A DNA stretch of 64,000 nt. Source: Caenicola sp034331105. GTDB lineage: Bacteria; Synergistota; Synergistia; Synergistales; Synergistaceae. Shown here one piece after another: positions 50,036 to 59,454 of this stretch. The notes under the pieces are model-generated. The model had not been told where the DNA came from. It searched no databases and was given only the letters and a program-made list of their open reading frames with translations. The stretch lies in assembly GCA_034331105.1 (NCBI GenBank), contig JAXQGB010000011.1, forward strand, positions 405,446-469,445, given 5' to 3'. Positions within the stretch are counted from its first letter, which is position 1. Each line of letters starts with the position of its first letter. The position numbers were made by a program, and so were the translations under genes.

Positions 50036-51262
50036 CTACGATAGTTCATCAGAAAAACTTACTCTGCCAAGATAAACCGCTATTGCAGCTCCGGCAATAA
50101 TCAAGATCGAGAAAAATGCAGAGTAGGGAGATATGCCGTCTGAAAAAGAAAATTTGCCAAAATAATCTATGAAGAGGCCGGAAAACCATTGGCTTAACAA
50201 TACCGATATAAATATGACAACATTATTAGCTCCAGTAACTGTGCCTATCAAATCAGAACCGATCTCCCTGAAAAGGATCACATTTGAGATGACATTAGTC
50301 GAACCTATCATCACTCCCAGAAAAAACGAACTTAATGATATCAGCTGCCATCTAAAACTTTGATCTATCCCCACTGTTAGAGAGACTAAAGACAATACCA
50401 GCAAAATACATAATTTTTGGGGTATTTTGGGCACGGATACCAATCTATTGCCATATATACCGGCAAAAAAAGCACCGGTCATAACCCCGATCCCGCCAAG
50501 AGTCATACATATCCTTGCCTGGGATACCGAGATATCTGTGTGGGTATTTGTCAGCCATATAACTCCCCATAAACCTATGAGCGTCAGCTGCAGGATCATT
50601 GACATACTCCAAACCAGAAGCAGTGAGGAGAGGCGCCTTGATCGCAGGAGGGTCCTGAATCCTGTAAGCAAAGAGCTCTCCTCGCCTGCAGAAGTATCAG
50701 CTTTTCGAAAATTGCCGCCCTTCATCATAATTAGAAGCATCAGTGCGATAAAAATTGAGATAAGGGCCAGAGAAAAGTGTATTTTCCTGTAACCGAAGAT
50801 GTCTATCGCTGTTCCTATGGGTGTGATGCCCACCACTCCGCCAAAATGGCCAAAGACAAAAGTCATGCCAGTCAATCTCGCAAATATATGTGATGAAAAG
50901 GCATTTGCCTGATAGGCCAGCAGCGCACAAAAGGTAGGAGCTGCCCCCATTCCTGCAAGAAACCTGGATATTCCAAGCATATAAGGCTTATCAGTAAACG
51001 AAAACAACATAAGCCCAAGGCTGAAGAGGATCAGTCCAACGCTTACCGTCAAAACAGGGCTTTTGCTGTCGCAGAGTTTGCCGCAATAAGGCTGAGCTAT
51101 AGTGTAGCCGTAGAAAAACATGCCGGATATCAGTCCGACAACAGTTGGAGACATACTTATCTCTGCCGCGACAGCAGGGAAAATGACCCCACTTGCGCTT
51201 CTGAGAAGACATGCAAGGAAATAGGAGCCAAGCAATAAGCTGTAGGTGAAATAAGACCGCAT
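50036..51262 (-). CDS. MFS transporter
   Basis: Twelve-TM major-facilitator permease of about 408 residues. The MFS loop signature after TM2 reads GKLCDSKSPVLTVSVG, and the second half has a weaker copy (AGIYGNRLVSVPK). ATG 51262 (MRSYFTYSLLLGSYF) is the best start, with GGGGA upstream. The frame from 51340 adds 26 charged residues. Heads the UxaA-type operon, so it probably imports the hydroxy-acid substrate of the hydro-lyase. Confidence 0.88.
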   Translation of the reverse strand: MRSYFTYSLLLGSYFLACLLRSASGVIFPAVAAEISMSPTVVGLISGMFFYGYTIAQPYCGKLCDSKSPVLTVSVGLILFSLGLMLFSFTDKPYMLGISRFLAGMGAAPTFCALLAYQANAFSSHIFARLTGMTFVFGHFGGVVGITPIGTAIDIFGYRKIHFSLALISIFIALMLLIMMKGGNFRKADTSAGEESSLLTGFRTLLRSRRLSSLLLVWSMSMILQLTLIGLWGVIWLTNTHTDISVSQARICMTLGGIGVMTGAFFAGIYGNRLVSVPKIPQKLCILLVLSLVSLTVGIDQSFRWQLISLSSFFLGVMIGSTNVISNVILFREIGSDLIGTVTGANNVVIFISVLLSQWFSGLFIDYFGKFSFSDGISPYSAFFSILIIAGAAIAVYLGRVSFSDELS

Positions 51263-51382
51263 CAATTTTCCCCGCCCGTTGTTCAAATATCCGAACTGCT
51301 GCCTTGAAGATATTAACACAAAGCAGCGTTGTAAGATCACAGTGCTATACTAGATAAAATAGCGGAAAGAGGTGCTTATAAG

Positions 51383-52177
51383 ATGCTGGGCGCAATAATA
51401 GGCGACATCGTTGGTTCACGCTTTGAATGGGACAACATAAAAACAAAAGAGTTTGAATTGTTTACGCGGAACTGCTTTGCAACAGACGACAGCATAATGA
51501 CCCTCGCCGTTGCAAAGGCGATACTTGAAAGCAATAAAGATCAGGATATCCTCAGAAAAACAGTAGCAGGACACCTCCAGGAAGTAGGGAGGCCATATCC
51601 GAACTGCGGTTATGGGGGGATGTTCCACAGATGGATGTACACAGACGACCCGAAGCCATACAACAGTTTCGGGAACGGTGCTGCGATGCGGGTGAGCCCC
51701 TGTGGATTTGCAGCTTCCTCATTTGAAGAGGCGATAAAATTATCAAAAATAGTGACCGAGATATCACACGACCACCCTGAAGGACTCAAAGGCGCGGAAG
51801 CAACAACATCAGCTGTTTATCTGGCACGCGAAGGCAAAAGGATCCGAGAGATAAGAGATCACATCAACGATCACTACTACCCCATGGATTTCACACTGGA
51901 AGAGATACGGCCAACATACAGGTTCAATGAGACATGTCAGGAGACGGTGCCCCAAGCTATCATGGCCTTTCTCGAATCTGAAGGGTTTGAAGACGCGATA
52001 CGCAACGCGATCTCCATTGGCGGCGACAGCGATACACTGGCAGCTATAACCGGCGGCATCGCAGAAGCCTTTTATGGCATTCCTGTTGACATCCGCGAAA
52101 GTGCGTTAACATTTCTCGACAAGCGCCTGCTGACTATCCTCAATGACTTCGAATCTGTTTATGGAAGGTATTCTTAA
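51383..52177 (+). CDS. ADP-ribosylglycohydrolase family protein
   Basis: A compact DraG/ARH-type hydrolase (264 residues). The N-terminus MLGAIIGDIVGSRFEWDN, the metal motif ATDDSIMTLAVAKAI and the C-terminal SIGGDSDTLAAITGGIAEAFYG (quoted in part) provide the two-metal site. It removes ADP-ribose from proteins or small molecules. The target is unknown. No dinitrogenase reductase genes or toxin partner are adjacent, although the family is often paired with ADP-ribosyltransferases. SD AGAGGTG. Single gene. Confidence 0.9.
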   Translation: MLGAIIGDIVGSRFEWDNIKTKEFELFTRNCFATDDSIMTLAVAKAILESNKDQDILRKTVAGHLQEVGRPYPNCGYGGMFHRWMYTDDPKPYNSFGNGAAMRVSPCGFAASSFEEAIKLSKIVTEISHDHPEGLKGAEATTSAVYLAREGKRIREIRDHINDHYYPMDFTLEEIRPTYRFNETCQETVPQAIMAFLESEGFEDAIRNAISIGGDSDTLAAITGGIAEAFYGIPVDIRESALTFLDKRLLTILNDFESVYGRYS

Positions 52178-52368
52178 ATGCAGAAAATTACTGCAACAGC
52201 GATCCTAAATTTCCAAAGGCGTTTTAGGCAGGCTGACCACTCATCTAGCGTACACCATTCTGAAGTGATAAAATCATCACGGCCATCCTGAATAGAGTTA
52301 CAGCAGCCTTTTAGCTCATGACTTTTACAAGCAGATATTAACAACAAAAGAGATGAGGGATCCGGAAG

Positions 52369-53124
52369 ATGAAATCTTTCAATGACAATTACGAAGATAA
52401 TTCCACAGATGCGGGTTTTCAGTTTACCTTTGATTGTGATATATGCGGTGACGGCTATAAGAGTGAGTTTGTTCAATCCACCACATACAGGAAGGGCAGA
52501 GGCCTGCGAGGATTGGTACAAGGTGTAAACATGATAGGCGGACTGATCGGTGGCAGTGCAGGAGATATCGGTTATACACTTGAGCGCAGCATCAATGTTC
52601 TATCAGAACGATTCGAGGGAATGTCGCCCGATTGGCATAAAGAACATCAGGCTGCTTTTGAAAAAGCCCAGACCGAGGCAAAAGGACATTTTCACCGCTG
52701 CCATTCATGCAACAGCTGGGTCTGTGATGCCTGCTTCAACGAGAACGAAGGACTATGCACAGGATGTGCCCCCCGTCAGGAAATATATGTAGCAAAAGCC
52801 AGGGCAGAAGCAATGCGGCGCAATATCGACGATGCGGCGGAGTCTGCGACTGTGTGGAGTGAAATGATCGAAAGCAAAACCACAGTTTGTCCGGCCTGTG
52901 GTAAACCGGCAGGAAACGGAAAGTTCTGCGGTCATTGCGGAGCTTCTCTTGCACTGAATAAATGCCCTGATTGCGGAGGGGAAAATGCACAGGGCGCAAA
53001 ATTCTGCAGTCATTGCGGAGCAAAAATCGTCGTAAAGAAGCAGGATACATCCTGTCCCGAATGCGGAGCCAAGATCGAGCCCGGACTGCGGTTCTGCTCA
53101 GAGTGCGGATATAAATTATCCTAA
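52369..53124 (+). CDS. Multi-zinc-ribbon protein
   Basis: A 251-residue cytoplasmic protein. The N-terminal half has CDICGDGY and later CHSCNSWVCDACFNENEGLCTGC, a cysteine-rich treble-clef-like domain. The C-terminal 90 residues hold three consecutive double-Cys zinc ribbons of the type CPxCGK...CxxCGA (CPACGKPAGNGKFCGHCGA, CPDCGG...CSHCGA, CPECGA...CSECGY). No catalytic domain. Such proteins are thought to be adaptors, but the function is unknown. Starts at ATG 52369 after GGAAG. The 190 bases upstream hold nothing recognisable. Confidence 0.8.
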   Translation: MKSFNDNYEDNSTDAGFQFTFDCDICGDGYKSEFVQSTTYRKGRGLRGLVQGVNMIGGLIGGSAGDIGYTLERSINVLSERFEGMSPDWHKEHQAAFEKAQTEAKGHFHRCHSCNSWVCDACFNENEGLCTGCAPRQEIYVAKARAEAMRRNIDDAAESATVWSEMIESKTTVCPACGKPAGNGKFCGHCGASLALNKCPDCGGENAQGAKFCSHCGAKIVVKKQDTSCPECGAKIEPGLRFCSECGYKLS

Positions 53125-53214
53125 TAACTTGATGCCTGGCCTGATCTTAATTAATGTGAGGATGAAAAAGGAATAAAATCAAACAGGCATCAAATATTAG
53201 CAAAGTGGCTGCGG

Positions 53215-53652
53215 CTATGCTCCTGCCAGCCAGGCCAGAAGTATTTCTACAGCGTCCAGGTAAGAGTCGAACCCTTTGCCGGCGACAGTCGCTATGCAGA
53301 CAGGCCCCGTGTAGGAGACCTTCCTGAATTCTTCCCTCGCGGTAATATCCGATAGGTGCACTTCCACTGTTGGAAGGTTCACGGCTTTGATGGCATCCGG
53401 GATGGCGATGCTAGTGTGTGTGTAGGCGGCAGGATTGATAATTATGCCGTCAAATTTATCAAGAGCCCCCTGGATAGCGTCAATGATATCCCCTTCATGG
53501 TTGGACTGGTAAAATTCGACCTCAACATTCCTTGGTTTGCAGTAATCGATCACATAGTCAATGAGATCCTCAAGAGTCTTTTCTCCGTAGATCTCCGGCT
53601 CCCTTATGCCGAGCATGTTGAGGTTAGGTCCGTTTATAACAAGGATCTTCAT
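53215..53652 (-). CDS. aroQ: 3-dehydroquinate dehydratase, type II
   Basis: Third step of the shikimate pathway. Start LVINGPNLNMLGIREPEIYG with the catalytic Tyr, FYQSNHEGDIIDAIQ, IINPAAYTHTSIAIPDAI and VEVHLSDITAREEFR (all in short parts) are diagnostic. 145 residues, normal. Last gene of the aro operon, overlapping aroEK by 4 bases. Confidence 0.96.
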   Translation of the reverse strand: MKILVINGPNLNMLGIREPEIYGEKTLEDLIDYVIDYCKPRNVEVEFYQSNHEGDIIDAIQGALDKFDGIIINPAAYTHTSIAIPDAIKAVNLPTVEVHLSDITAREEFRKVSYTGPVCIATVAGKGFDSYLDAVEILLAWLAGA

Positions 53653-54872
53653 AATTTGAGCACCTCCGTTATCTTCTTCGCGGCTTTAAGTGGATCTCGA
53701 TTATGTACCGAGATGTCGCTCCAGCTTTCGTATAGTCCTGCCCGTTCGCTGTATATCTGTTCTGTCCCCTTTGCTTTTGTAACAGGTCTGCCCGATGTAG
53801 CGAGATATTTTAGTTCCCTCTTTATAAAGACGACCGTACTGTTCTGTCTCATTATATCTTTGTTTTCCGGCGTTGTGACAGCTCCCCCGCCTGCGGATAT
53901 GACAAGGCCGCTCTCTTTGCAGAACTCCCTCAGCACTTCGCTCTCGACCTTCCTGAAATAAGCCTCGCCCGTATCGGCGAATATGGCAGGAATAGTCCTG
54001 CCTTCCCTGCTTTCTATCTCTTCGTCGATATCGACGAATTTTCTTTTCGTCAGATCGTGAAGGTGTCTTCCAACAGAGGTCTTTCCGCAGCCGGGCATTC
54101 CGATCAGGACTATATTTTTAGTCTGCCTCTCTATCTTTTCGGCTATAACGCGTGAGGTCTCGCACGGGATGGAAGTCCCGGTAAAGAGCTCAGATGCCCT
54201 TCTTGCCTGCTCGACAAGCATGAGCAGCCCTCCGCGGAATGGTATGCCAAGCCTTTCTGCCTGCAGCATGAGCGCTGTCTTTGCCGGGTTGTATATGAGA
54301 TCGGCAAGTAATTTGCATTCCGTGAAGGGACTCAGATCGATCGGCGATATTCCGTTGTCTGGATACATCCCCAGTGGCGTCGTGTTTACTATCATGGCCG
54401 CATCGCTATTCTCAGAAATGTTTTCGTAGTTCACGGAACCGCTCCTTGATACTGTGATCAATGGATCTGCCCCAAGGTCACTGAGCACTGCCTTCACTGT
54501 CTTTGAGGCTCCGCCGGAACCAAGTATCAGGACCTTTTTTCCGCGGATCTTGTCCGCGACGGGCTCCATCATCAGCAAAAATCCTTCGTAGTCGGTGTTT
54601 TCTCCGCAGTATGAGCCATCCGGCTTTTTGAGCATTGTGTTTACGCTTCCGATGGCGCACGCCCGCTCTGACAGCTCACTGCAGTATGGGATGACATCCT
54701 GCTTGTAGGGTATTGTCACGTTGAAGCCGTCAAGGCTGTTGTCCCTTAAAAATTTTTCAATATCTTTGGGACATATCTCACAGAGCTCATAGGAATAGCT
54801 GCCCAGCATCCAGTGGATGCTGGGTGAAAAGCTGTGCCCAAGCTTTTCCCCAAGGAGACCGAAGCTTTTCAC
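53649..54872 (-). CDS. Fused shikimate dehydrogenase - shikimate kinase
   Basis: Residues 1 to about 245 are AroE: GLLGEKLGHSFSPSIH, FNVTIPYKQDVIPYC with the catalytic Lys, NTDYEGFLLM with the Asp, and LGSGGASKTV for NADP. Residues from about 250 to 407 are AroK: VLIGMPGCGKTSVGR (P-loop), FVDIDEEIE, and SAGGGAVTT. The fused protein thus performs steps four and five, dehydroshikimate to shikimate 3-phosphate. Both active sites look intact. Starts with GTG 54872, 2 bases from pheA. Confidence 0.93.
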   Translation of the reverse strand: MKSFGLLGEKLGHSFSPSIHWMLGSYSYELCEICPKDIEKFLRDNSLDGFNVTIPYKQDVIPYCSELSERACAIGSVNTMLKKPDGSYCGENTDYEGFLLMMEPVADKIRGKKVLILGSGGASKTVKAVLSDLGADPLITVSRSGSVNYENISENSDAAMIVNTTPLGMYPDNGISPIDLSPFTECKLLADLIYNPAKTALMLQAERLGIPFRGGLLMLVEQARRASELFTGTSIPCETSRVIAEKIERQTKNIVLIGMPGCGKTSVGRHLHDLTKRKFVDIDEEIESREGRTIPAIFADTGEAYFRKVESEVLREFCKESGLVISAGGGAVTTPENKDIMRQNSTVVFIKRELKYLATSGRPVTKAKGTEQIYSERAGLYESWSDISVHNRDPLKAAKKITEVLKL

Positions 54873-54873
54873 C

Positions 54874-56016
54874 TCAAACTACCTCCGTGTAGCTCCCCAG
54901 ATATTTAAGCATTTTGCTGCTCTCCTCGAACCTGACCAGCATCTGCCTGAATGTCTCAGAATATATTGATGTCGAGAGGTCAAAATAGAACATGAACTCG
55001 AAGTCGCTCTCGGGCAATGGACGGCTTTCCAGTTTGTTGATATTCACACCGAGGGCATAAAGACCGGAAAGTGCATGATAGAGTGACCCTGGCTTATGGG
55101 GGAGGATCGCCATAACACTTGTTTTGTCTGCTCCGGGATATATCTCAAGTTTCTTTGATATACAAATGAACCTAGTGTAGTTGCCCCCTTGATCCTGTAC
55201 GGAACTTTTGAGACAGTTAAGTCCGTAGAGCTCTGCACAAGAAGAAGACGAGAGGGCAGCAGCGTCGTTCCTTCCCGATCCGAAGAGCATTTTTGCAGCA
55301 GCGGCAGTGTTTTCACACGGAGTGATCTTTACTTTGCCAAGAGACTTCAGAAAGCCGGCACACTGAGCAAGAGCCTGCTCATGCGAAAATATCTCCTTTA
55401 TATCTTTCATAGATGTCCCTTTGTTTGCGAGAAGGCAGTGATCCACCTTTATGCGTGTGCTCCTTATTATGCTGAAGTCATACTTGATCATCAAGTCATA
55501 GATAGCGTTAACAGAACCTGCGGTGCTGTTTTCAAGCGGCAGTATCCCATAACGGCAGAGACCCTGGTCTATTGCAGAGAATACACCGTCAAAGGTTGAG
55601 AAGTACATAATATTGGGTGCCTTGAACATCTTCTCACAGGCTATCTGAGAATATGCGCCCTCAACCCCTTGACAGGCTACAAGAGGAGCGTCAGGCAGGG
55701 TCTTCTGTGTCTCGCTGATGGCAGCCTCCACTCTGTCCGATAGATCGGATCTGGTTCCGCAAAGGCTGTGCTGATGTGCGCGGCCAAGTTCAAAGAGAGT
55801 CAGGTAGAGAGTCCTCATGTAGGGCTCCATCTCCGGAGAAGCCTTTTTCATCACAGAGGCCAGCTTCTCTCTTTCCCTCTCAGGGTCCCTAATGGAAAGC
55901 CCCTTTTGCTTTTTGTAGGCGGCGATATCCGCTGATACCCCCATGCGCTCAAGAAAAAGCTGCGTAAGCTTTTCATCGATCTCGTCGATCCTCTTTCTGT
56001 GTTTCTCCAGACTCAT
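54874..56016 (-). CDS. pheA: Bifunctional chorismate mutase / prephenate dehydratase (P-protein)
   Basis: N-terminal AroQ-type chorismate mutase (RKRIDEIDEKLTQLFLERM, RDPEREREKL; residues 1-85), then prephenate dehydratase (CQGVEGAYSQIACEKMF, LPLENSTAGSVNAIYDLM, QDQGGNYTRFICISK) and a C-terminal ACT domain (HKPGSLYHALSGLYALGVNINKLESRP, in part) that binds phenylalanine for feedback inhibition. 380 residues, normal. ATG 56016 after AAGGGGGA. Commits chorismate to phenylalanine. Confidence 0.95.
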   Translation of the reverse strand: MSLEKHRKRIDEIDEKLTQLFLERMGVSADIAAYKKQKGLSIRDPEREREKLASVMKKASPEMEPYMRTLYLTLFELGRAHQHSLCGTRSDLSDRVEAAISETQKTLPDAPLVACQGVEGAYSQIACEKMFKAPNIMYFSTFDGVFSAIDQGLCRYGILPLENSTAGSVNAIYDLMIKYDFSIIRSTRIKVDHCLLANKGTSMKDIKEIFSHEQALAQCAGFLKSLGKVKITPCENTAAAAKMLFGSGRNDAAALSSSSCAELYGLNCLKSSVQDQGGNYTRFICISKKLEIYPGADKTSVMAILPHKPGSLYHALSGLYALGVNINKLESRPLPESDFEFMFYFDLSTSIYSETFRQMLVRFEESSKMLKYLGSYTEVV

Positions 56017-56034
56017 CAAATTTCCCCCTTATCT

Positions 56035-57120
56035 CTATATTCCCGAGCCAAGCAGCGCATCGTATATCGCTATAGCCGCAGCTGATTCCACGCAGGGTAC
56101 CGCCCTTGGAACTATACAGGGGTCATGTCTGCCCTTTGTGCTTATCTTTGCGTTCTCTTTTTTTGAATAGCTGACAGTATCCTGTTCAATGCTTATCGAA
56201 GGAGTAGGCTTTATCGCCACCCTGAATATCAGTGGCATACCGGATGTTATGCCCCCAAGGATACCGCCGTGGTTGTTCGTAAGCGTCATTATCCGGCCTT
56301 CCTTGTACGTGAACGGATCGTTGTTGGCACTCCCCATCGACCTGCTCCCAGCGAAACCGCTTCCGAACTCGATGCCTTTGACAGCCGGAACTGCAAAAAG
56401 AGCGCAGGCGATCACGTTCTCCATCCCCTCGAACATTGGACCCCCCACTCCGGCAGGAAGACCGATGGCAGCGCATTCTACTACTCCGCCAACAGAATCC
56501 CCTGCAATTTTTGCCACGCTTATCGCACTCTTCATTAACTCTCCTACCTCAATATCATTTACCGGAAAAGCACTTTTTCTCACACGGAGGATGTCATCTT
56601 CAGATACACAGACAGGATCAAAGGGAGTGTCCTGCACTCCTGCTATCTCGCTGATGTGTGCTCCGACGGTGATCCCCTTCTCTTCCAGAAGCTGGAGCAT
56701 TATCCCGCCTGCTATACAGAGCGGAGCTGTGATCCTGCCTGAAAAATGCCCGCCCCCGGAATAGTCCTGCGAACCGTGGTATTTCATCTGAGCAGTGAGA
56801 TCGGCATGCCCGGGGCGTGGTTTGTCTGCAACTTCAGAGTAATCACGGGATCTCACGTCAGTGTTTTGTATAACTGCGGCAAGGGGAGCTCCGCAGAGGA
56901 CTCCGTCCCTGAGGCCTGAAAGTATCTCCGGTATGTCGGACTCGGAACGTTGGGTCGAAAACTCATCCCTGCCCGGCGCCCGTCTTGCCATGAATTGACA
57001 GAGCTTTTCCATCTCTATTCTGTGCCCAGCAGGAAGTCCGTCTATGACTACTCCGATCGAGTCCGAATGAGACTGTCCGAATATGGATATATGGATGTTT
57101 TTTCCAAATGTTGAGCTCAT
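56035..57120 (-). CDS. aroC: Chorismate synthase
   Basis: Makes chorismate from EPSP with reduced FMN. Blocks GQSHSDSIGVVIDGLPAG at the start (in part), RPGHADLTAQMKYHG with YSGGGHFSGRITAPL, GSRSMGSANNDPF and NNHGGILGGITSGMP identify it. 361 residues, normal. ATG 57120 behind AAGGAG, 1 base after the aroA stop. Confidence 0.96.
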   Translation of the reverse strand: MSSTFGKNIHISIFGQSHSDSIGVVIDGLPAGHRIEMEKLCQFMARRAPGRDEFSTQRSESDIPEILSGLRDGVLCGAPLAAVIQNTDVRSRDYSEVADKPRPGHADLTAQMKYHGSQDYSGGGHFSGRITAPLCIAGGIMLQLLEEKGITVGAHISEIAGVQDTPFDPVCVSEDDILRVRKSAFPVNDIEVGELMKSAISVAKIAGDSVGGVVECAAIGLPAGVGGPMFEGMENVIACALFAVPAVKGIEFGSGFAGSRSMGSANNDPFTYKEGRIMTLTNNHGGILGGITSGMPLIFRVAIKPTPSISIEQDTVSYSKKENAKISTKGRHDPCIVPRAVPCVESAAAIAIYDALLGSGI

Positions 57121-57121
57121 C

Positions 57122-58387
57122 TTAGTTCTCCTTTCTGACTATCCCGCCCAGAGATCCAAAGTCTTCAAAGAATCCGGGGTATGATTTTGCAACGGCTTCT
57201 GCACCTTTTATCACTATTTTATCCTGTGATATTAGTGAAGCAAGAGCCGCCATCATCGCTATCCTGTGGTCGCCGTGGGAATGTACCTCTCCCCCAGTAA
57301 GGGGCCTTCCGCCCCTTATCCGAAGCGAAGATCCTTCTTCGGATATGTCCGCACCAAGCTTCCTAAGCGTGTCGGCAACTGTGAATAGCCTGTCGCTCTC
57401 CTTGAGGCGGAGGCGCCCCGCATTGAATATTTCCGTCTCCCCTTCCGCCGCACATGCCAGGAGCGCTATAGGCGGCACCAGGTCGGGGATCTCCCTTGCA
57501 TCTATGTGTGCCGGTCTTAAAAGACCTGCTTTAACTCTTACAGAGTTTTCCCCACAGACAGCTTCGGCTCCCATTTCCTGAAGCAGAGTGACTACAGCCC
57601 TATCGCCCTGAGATGAACCAATATTTAAGCCCTCGCATGTGAGGCTTCCGTCGGAAACAGCTGCCCCGCAAAGCCAGAAAGCCGCATTTGACCAGTCTCC
57701 CTCTGTAACAATGCTTCCGGGCGATACAAACCCCTTCTCCCCGGAAACTTCCATGGAACATTCCTTAAGCTCCGTCTTTACACCGAAGGTGCCAAGCACA
57801 TCCAGAGTCATGTCTATATATCCGCCGGACTCTATCGTACCCGTAATTTTTATCCTGCTCTTTTTTCCGAGAAGCGGCAGCGCCATGAGAAGCCCGCTAA
57901 TGAACTGTGAACTTACATCGCCTGGTATTGTGAACTCCCCGGCCAAGAGTCTGCCGGAGAAGGATACTTTTTCCATCCCCTTGCCCTCTATACAGATCCC
58001 GCATCTTTCAAGCGTGTCCCACAACGGACCCATAGGCCTCTCCGCCAGTCTTCCGCGAAGAATGAATGTTGGCTCTGTTCCGAGCGCCGCTGCAACCGGA
58101 GCAAGGAACCTGTACGTCGACCCACTTTCGCCGCAGTCTAGCACGACCCCCGATACCGGAGATTTTATTGGGGTGACAGAAATGATGCCGTTTGTAAATT
58201 CTATCCCCGATCCAAGAGCAGCAAGACATCTTATTGTCGCGCTGATGTCTTCTGAAAGGCTGCTGCATGATATCTTCGTCTCTTTATCCGCAAGAGCAGC
58301 GCAGATGAGCTGCCTGTGCGCAAAGGATTTTGACGGTATCGCCCGTATGTTTCCCTTTATGAGAGAAGGCAGGATCGTGACTTTCAT
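57122..58387 (-). CDS. aroA: 3-phosphoshikimate 1-carboxyvinyltransferase (EPSP synthase)
   Basis: Adds enolpyruvate to shikimate 3-phosphate. Blocks: PSKSFAHRQLICAALA, LDCGESGSTYRFLAPVAAAL (in part), TIPGDVSSQFISGLLMALP, LRLKESDRLFTVADTLRKLGA (in part) and DHRIAMMAALASL. The loop LDCGESGSTYRF reads ESGST where the common class I enzyme has NAGT, which places it in the divergent class. 421 residues, normal length. Confidence 0.95.
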   Translation of the reverse strand: MKVTILPSLIKGNIRAIPSKSFAHRQLICAALADKETKISCSSLSEDISATIRCLAALGSGIEFTNGIISVTPIKSPVSGVVLDCGESGSTYRFLAPVAAALGTEPTFILRGRLAERPMGPLWDTLERCGICIEGKGMEKVSFSGRLLAGEFTIPGDVSSQFISGLLMALPLLGKKSRIKITGTIESGGYIDMTLDVLGTFGVKTELKECSMEVSGEKGFVSPGSIVTEGDWSNAAFWLCGAAVSDGSLTCEGLNIGSSQGDRAVVTLLQEMGAEAVCGENSVRVKAGLLRPAHIDAREIPDLVPPIALLACAAEGETEIFNAGRLRLKESDRLFTVADTLRKLGADISEEGSSLRIRGGRPLTGGEVHSHGDHRIAMMAALASLISQDKIVIKGAEAVAKSYPGFFEDFGSLGGIVRKEN

Positions 58388-58392
58388 TATGC

Positions 58393-59454
58393 CTATCCAG
58401 CTTTCATAGAGGACTTCAATACTGACCCCATATCACTGACCGATATTTTTTTAAGTACACATTTTCCGATCTTTTCGGGCAGAACAATGGTCATCTCTTC
58501 AAGTAACCTTTTTTTGTCCGATATCATTGCATCCAGAAGTTCTGTCCCGCTCAGGTCGGTTTTGTGCGGAAGCCCGAATGATATGACCATCTCTCTGATC
58601 CCGATGCGGCAGTCCGCATTGCATATCCCCATCTCTTCCGCGGCGGAGGCAGCCATTACCATTCCTATTGCGACCGCCTTTCCGTGTGATATAGCATAGC
58701 CGCTGCACTTTTCTACAGCATGGCCGAAGCTGTGGCCGAAGTTGAGAAGCTGCCTTGGCCCTGTGTCGAACTCATCCTCGTATACCAGCCTGCTTTTTAT
58801 CGCGAGGCAGCGCTCAATGATCTCTTCCATCTGTTCCCTGACCGGTTCTTTGAGCATGGCAAACAGCTGCCTGTCTGCTATTGCTCCGTACTTGATGACC
58901 TCGGCACACCCGTCCCTGAAAATATCGTCGGGCAGGGATGAGAGGAGTTCCGGATCGCATACCACAAGGTCAGGCTGGTAGAAGGTCCCGACCTGGTTCT
59001 TACCGGAATCCAGGTTTACGGCAGTTTTTCCTCCTGCAGAAGAGTCGACCATGGCAAGGAGTGTCGTCGGTATCTGGACAAAGCGTATCCCCCTTAGGTA
59101 TGTGGACGCGGCGAATCCCGCTATGTCTCCCACCATGCCACCGCCAAGAGCAAAGACCGTGTCGCTCCTTGAAAATTTGTTGTCAGACAGAAAAGCGAGT
59201 ATCTTTGTGTAATTTTCAATGTTCTTTGAGCACTCGCCGTTTGGGATAACATACACGGATACCTTGAAGCCGGCGTTTTCGAGAGATTTCGTTATCTGTT
59301 CTGACCAAAGGCGGTCTACATTGTCATCGGTTATGAGTGCGGCCTTGGTCGGTCCTGTCAACTTCGCTGCAAGCTTGCCGGTCTTATGGGAGAGCCCGGC
59401 TCCGATATGTATGGAGTATCTCTTTCTGCCTGTATCGACTAATACATTCCTCAC
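58393..59454 (-). CDS. aroB: 3-dehydroquinate synthase
   Basis: Second step of the shikimate pathway, Zn and NAD dependent. Blocks: LGGGMVGDIAGFAASTYLRGI, PTTLLAMVDSSAGGKTAVNL, KNQVGTFYQPDLVVCDPE, AEVIKYGAIAD and LNFGHSFGHAVEKCSGY (in short parts). 353 residues, normal. The start overlaps tyrA by 4 bases. Confidence 0.96.
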   Translation of the reverse strand: MRNVLVDTGRKRYSIHIGAGLSHKTGKLAAKLTGPTKAALITDDNVDRLWSEQITKSLENAGFKVSVYVIPNGECSKNIENYTKILAFLSDNKFSRSDTVFALGGGMVGDIAGFAASTYLRGIRFVQIPTTLLAMVDSSAGGKTAVNLDSGKNQVGTFYQPDLVVCDPELLSSLPDDIFRDGCAEVIKYGAIADRQLFAMLKEPVREQMEEIIERCLAIKSRLVYEDEFDTGPRQLLNFGHSFGHAVEKCSGYAISHGKAVAIGMVMAASAAEEMGICNADCRIGIREMVISFGLPHKTDLSGTELLDAMISDKKRLLEEMTIVLPEKIGKCVLKKISVSDMGSVLKSSMKAG

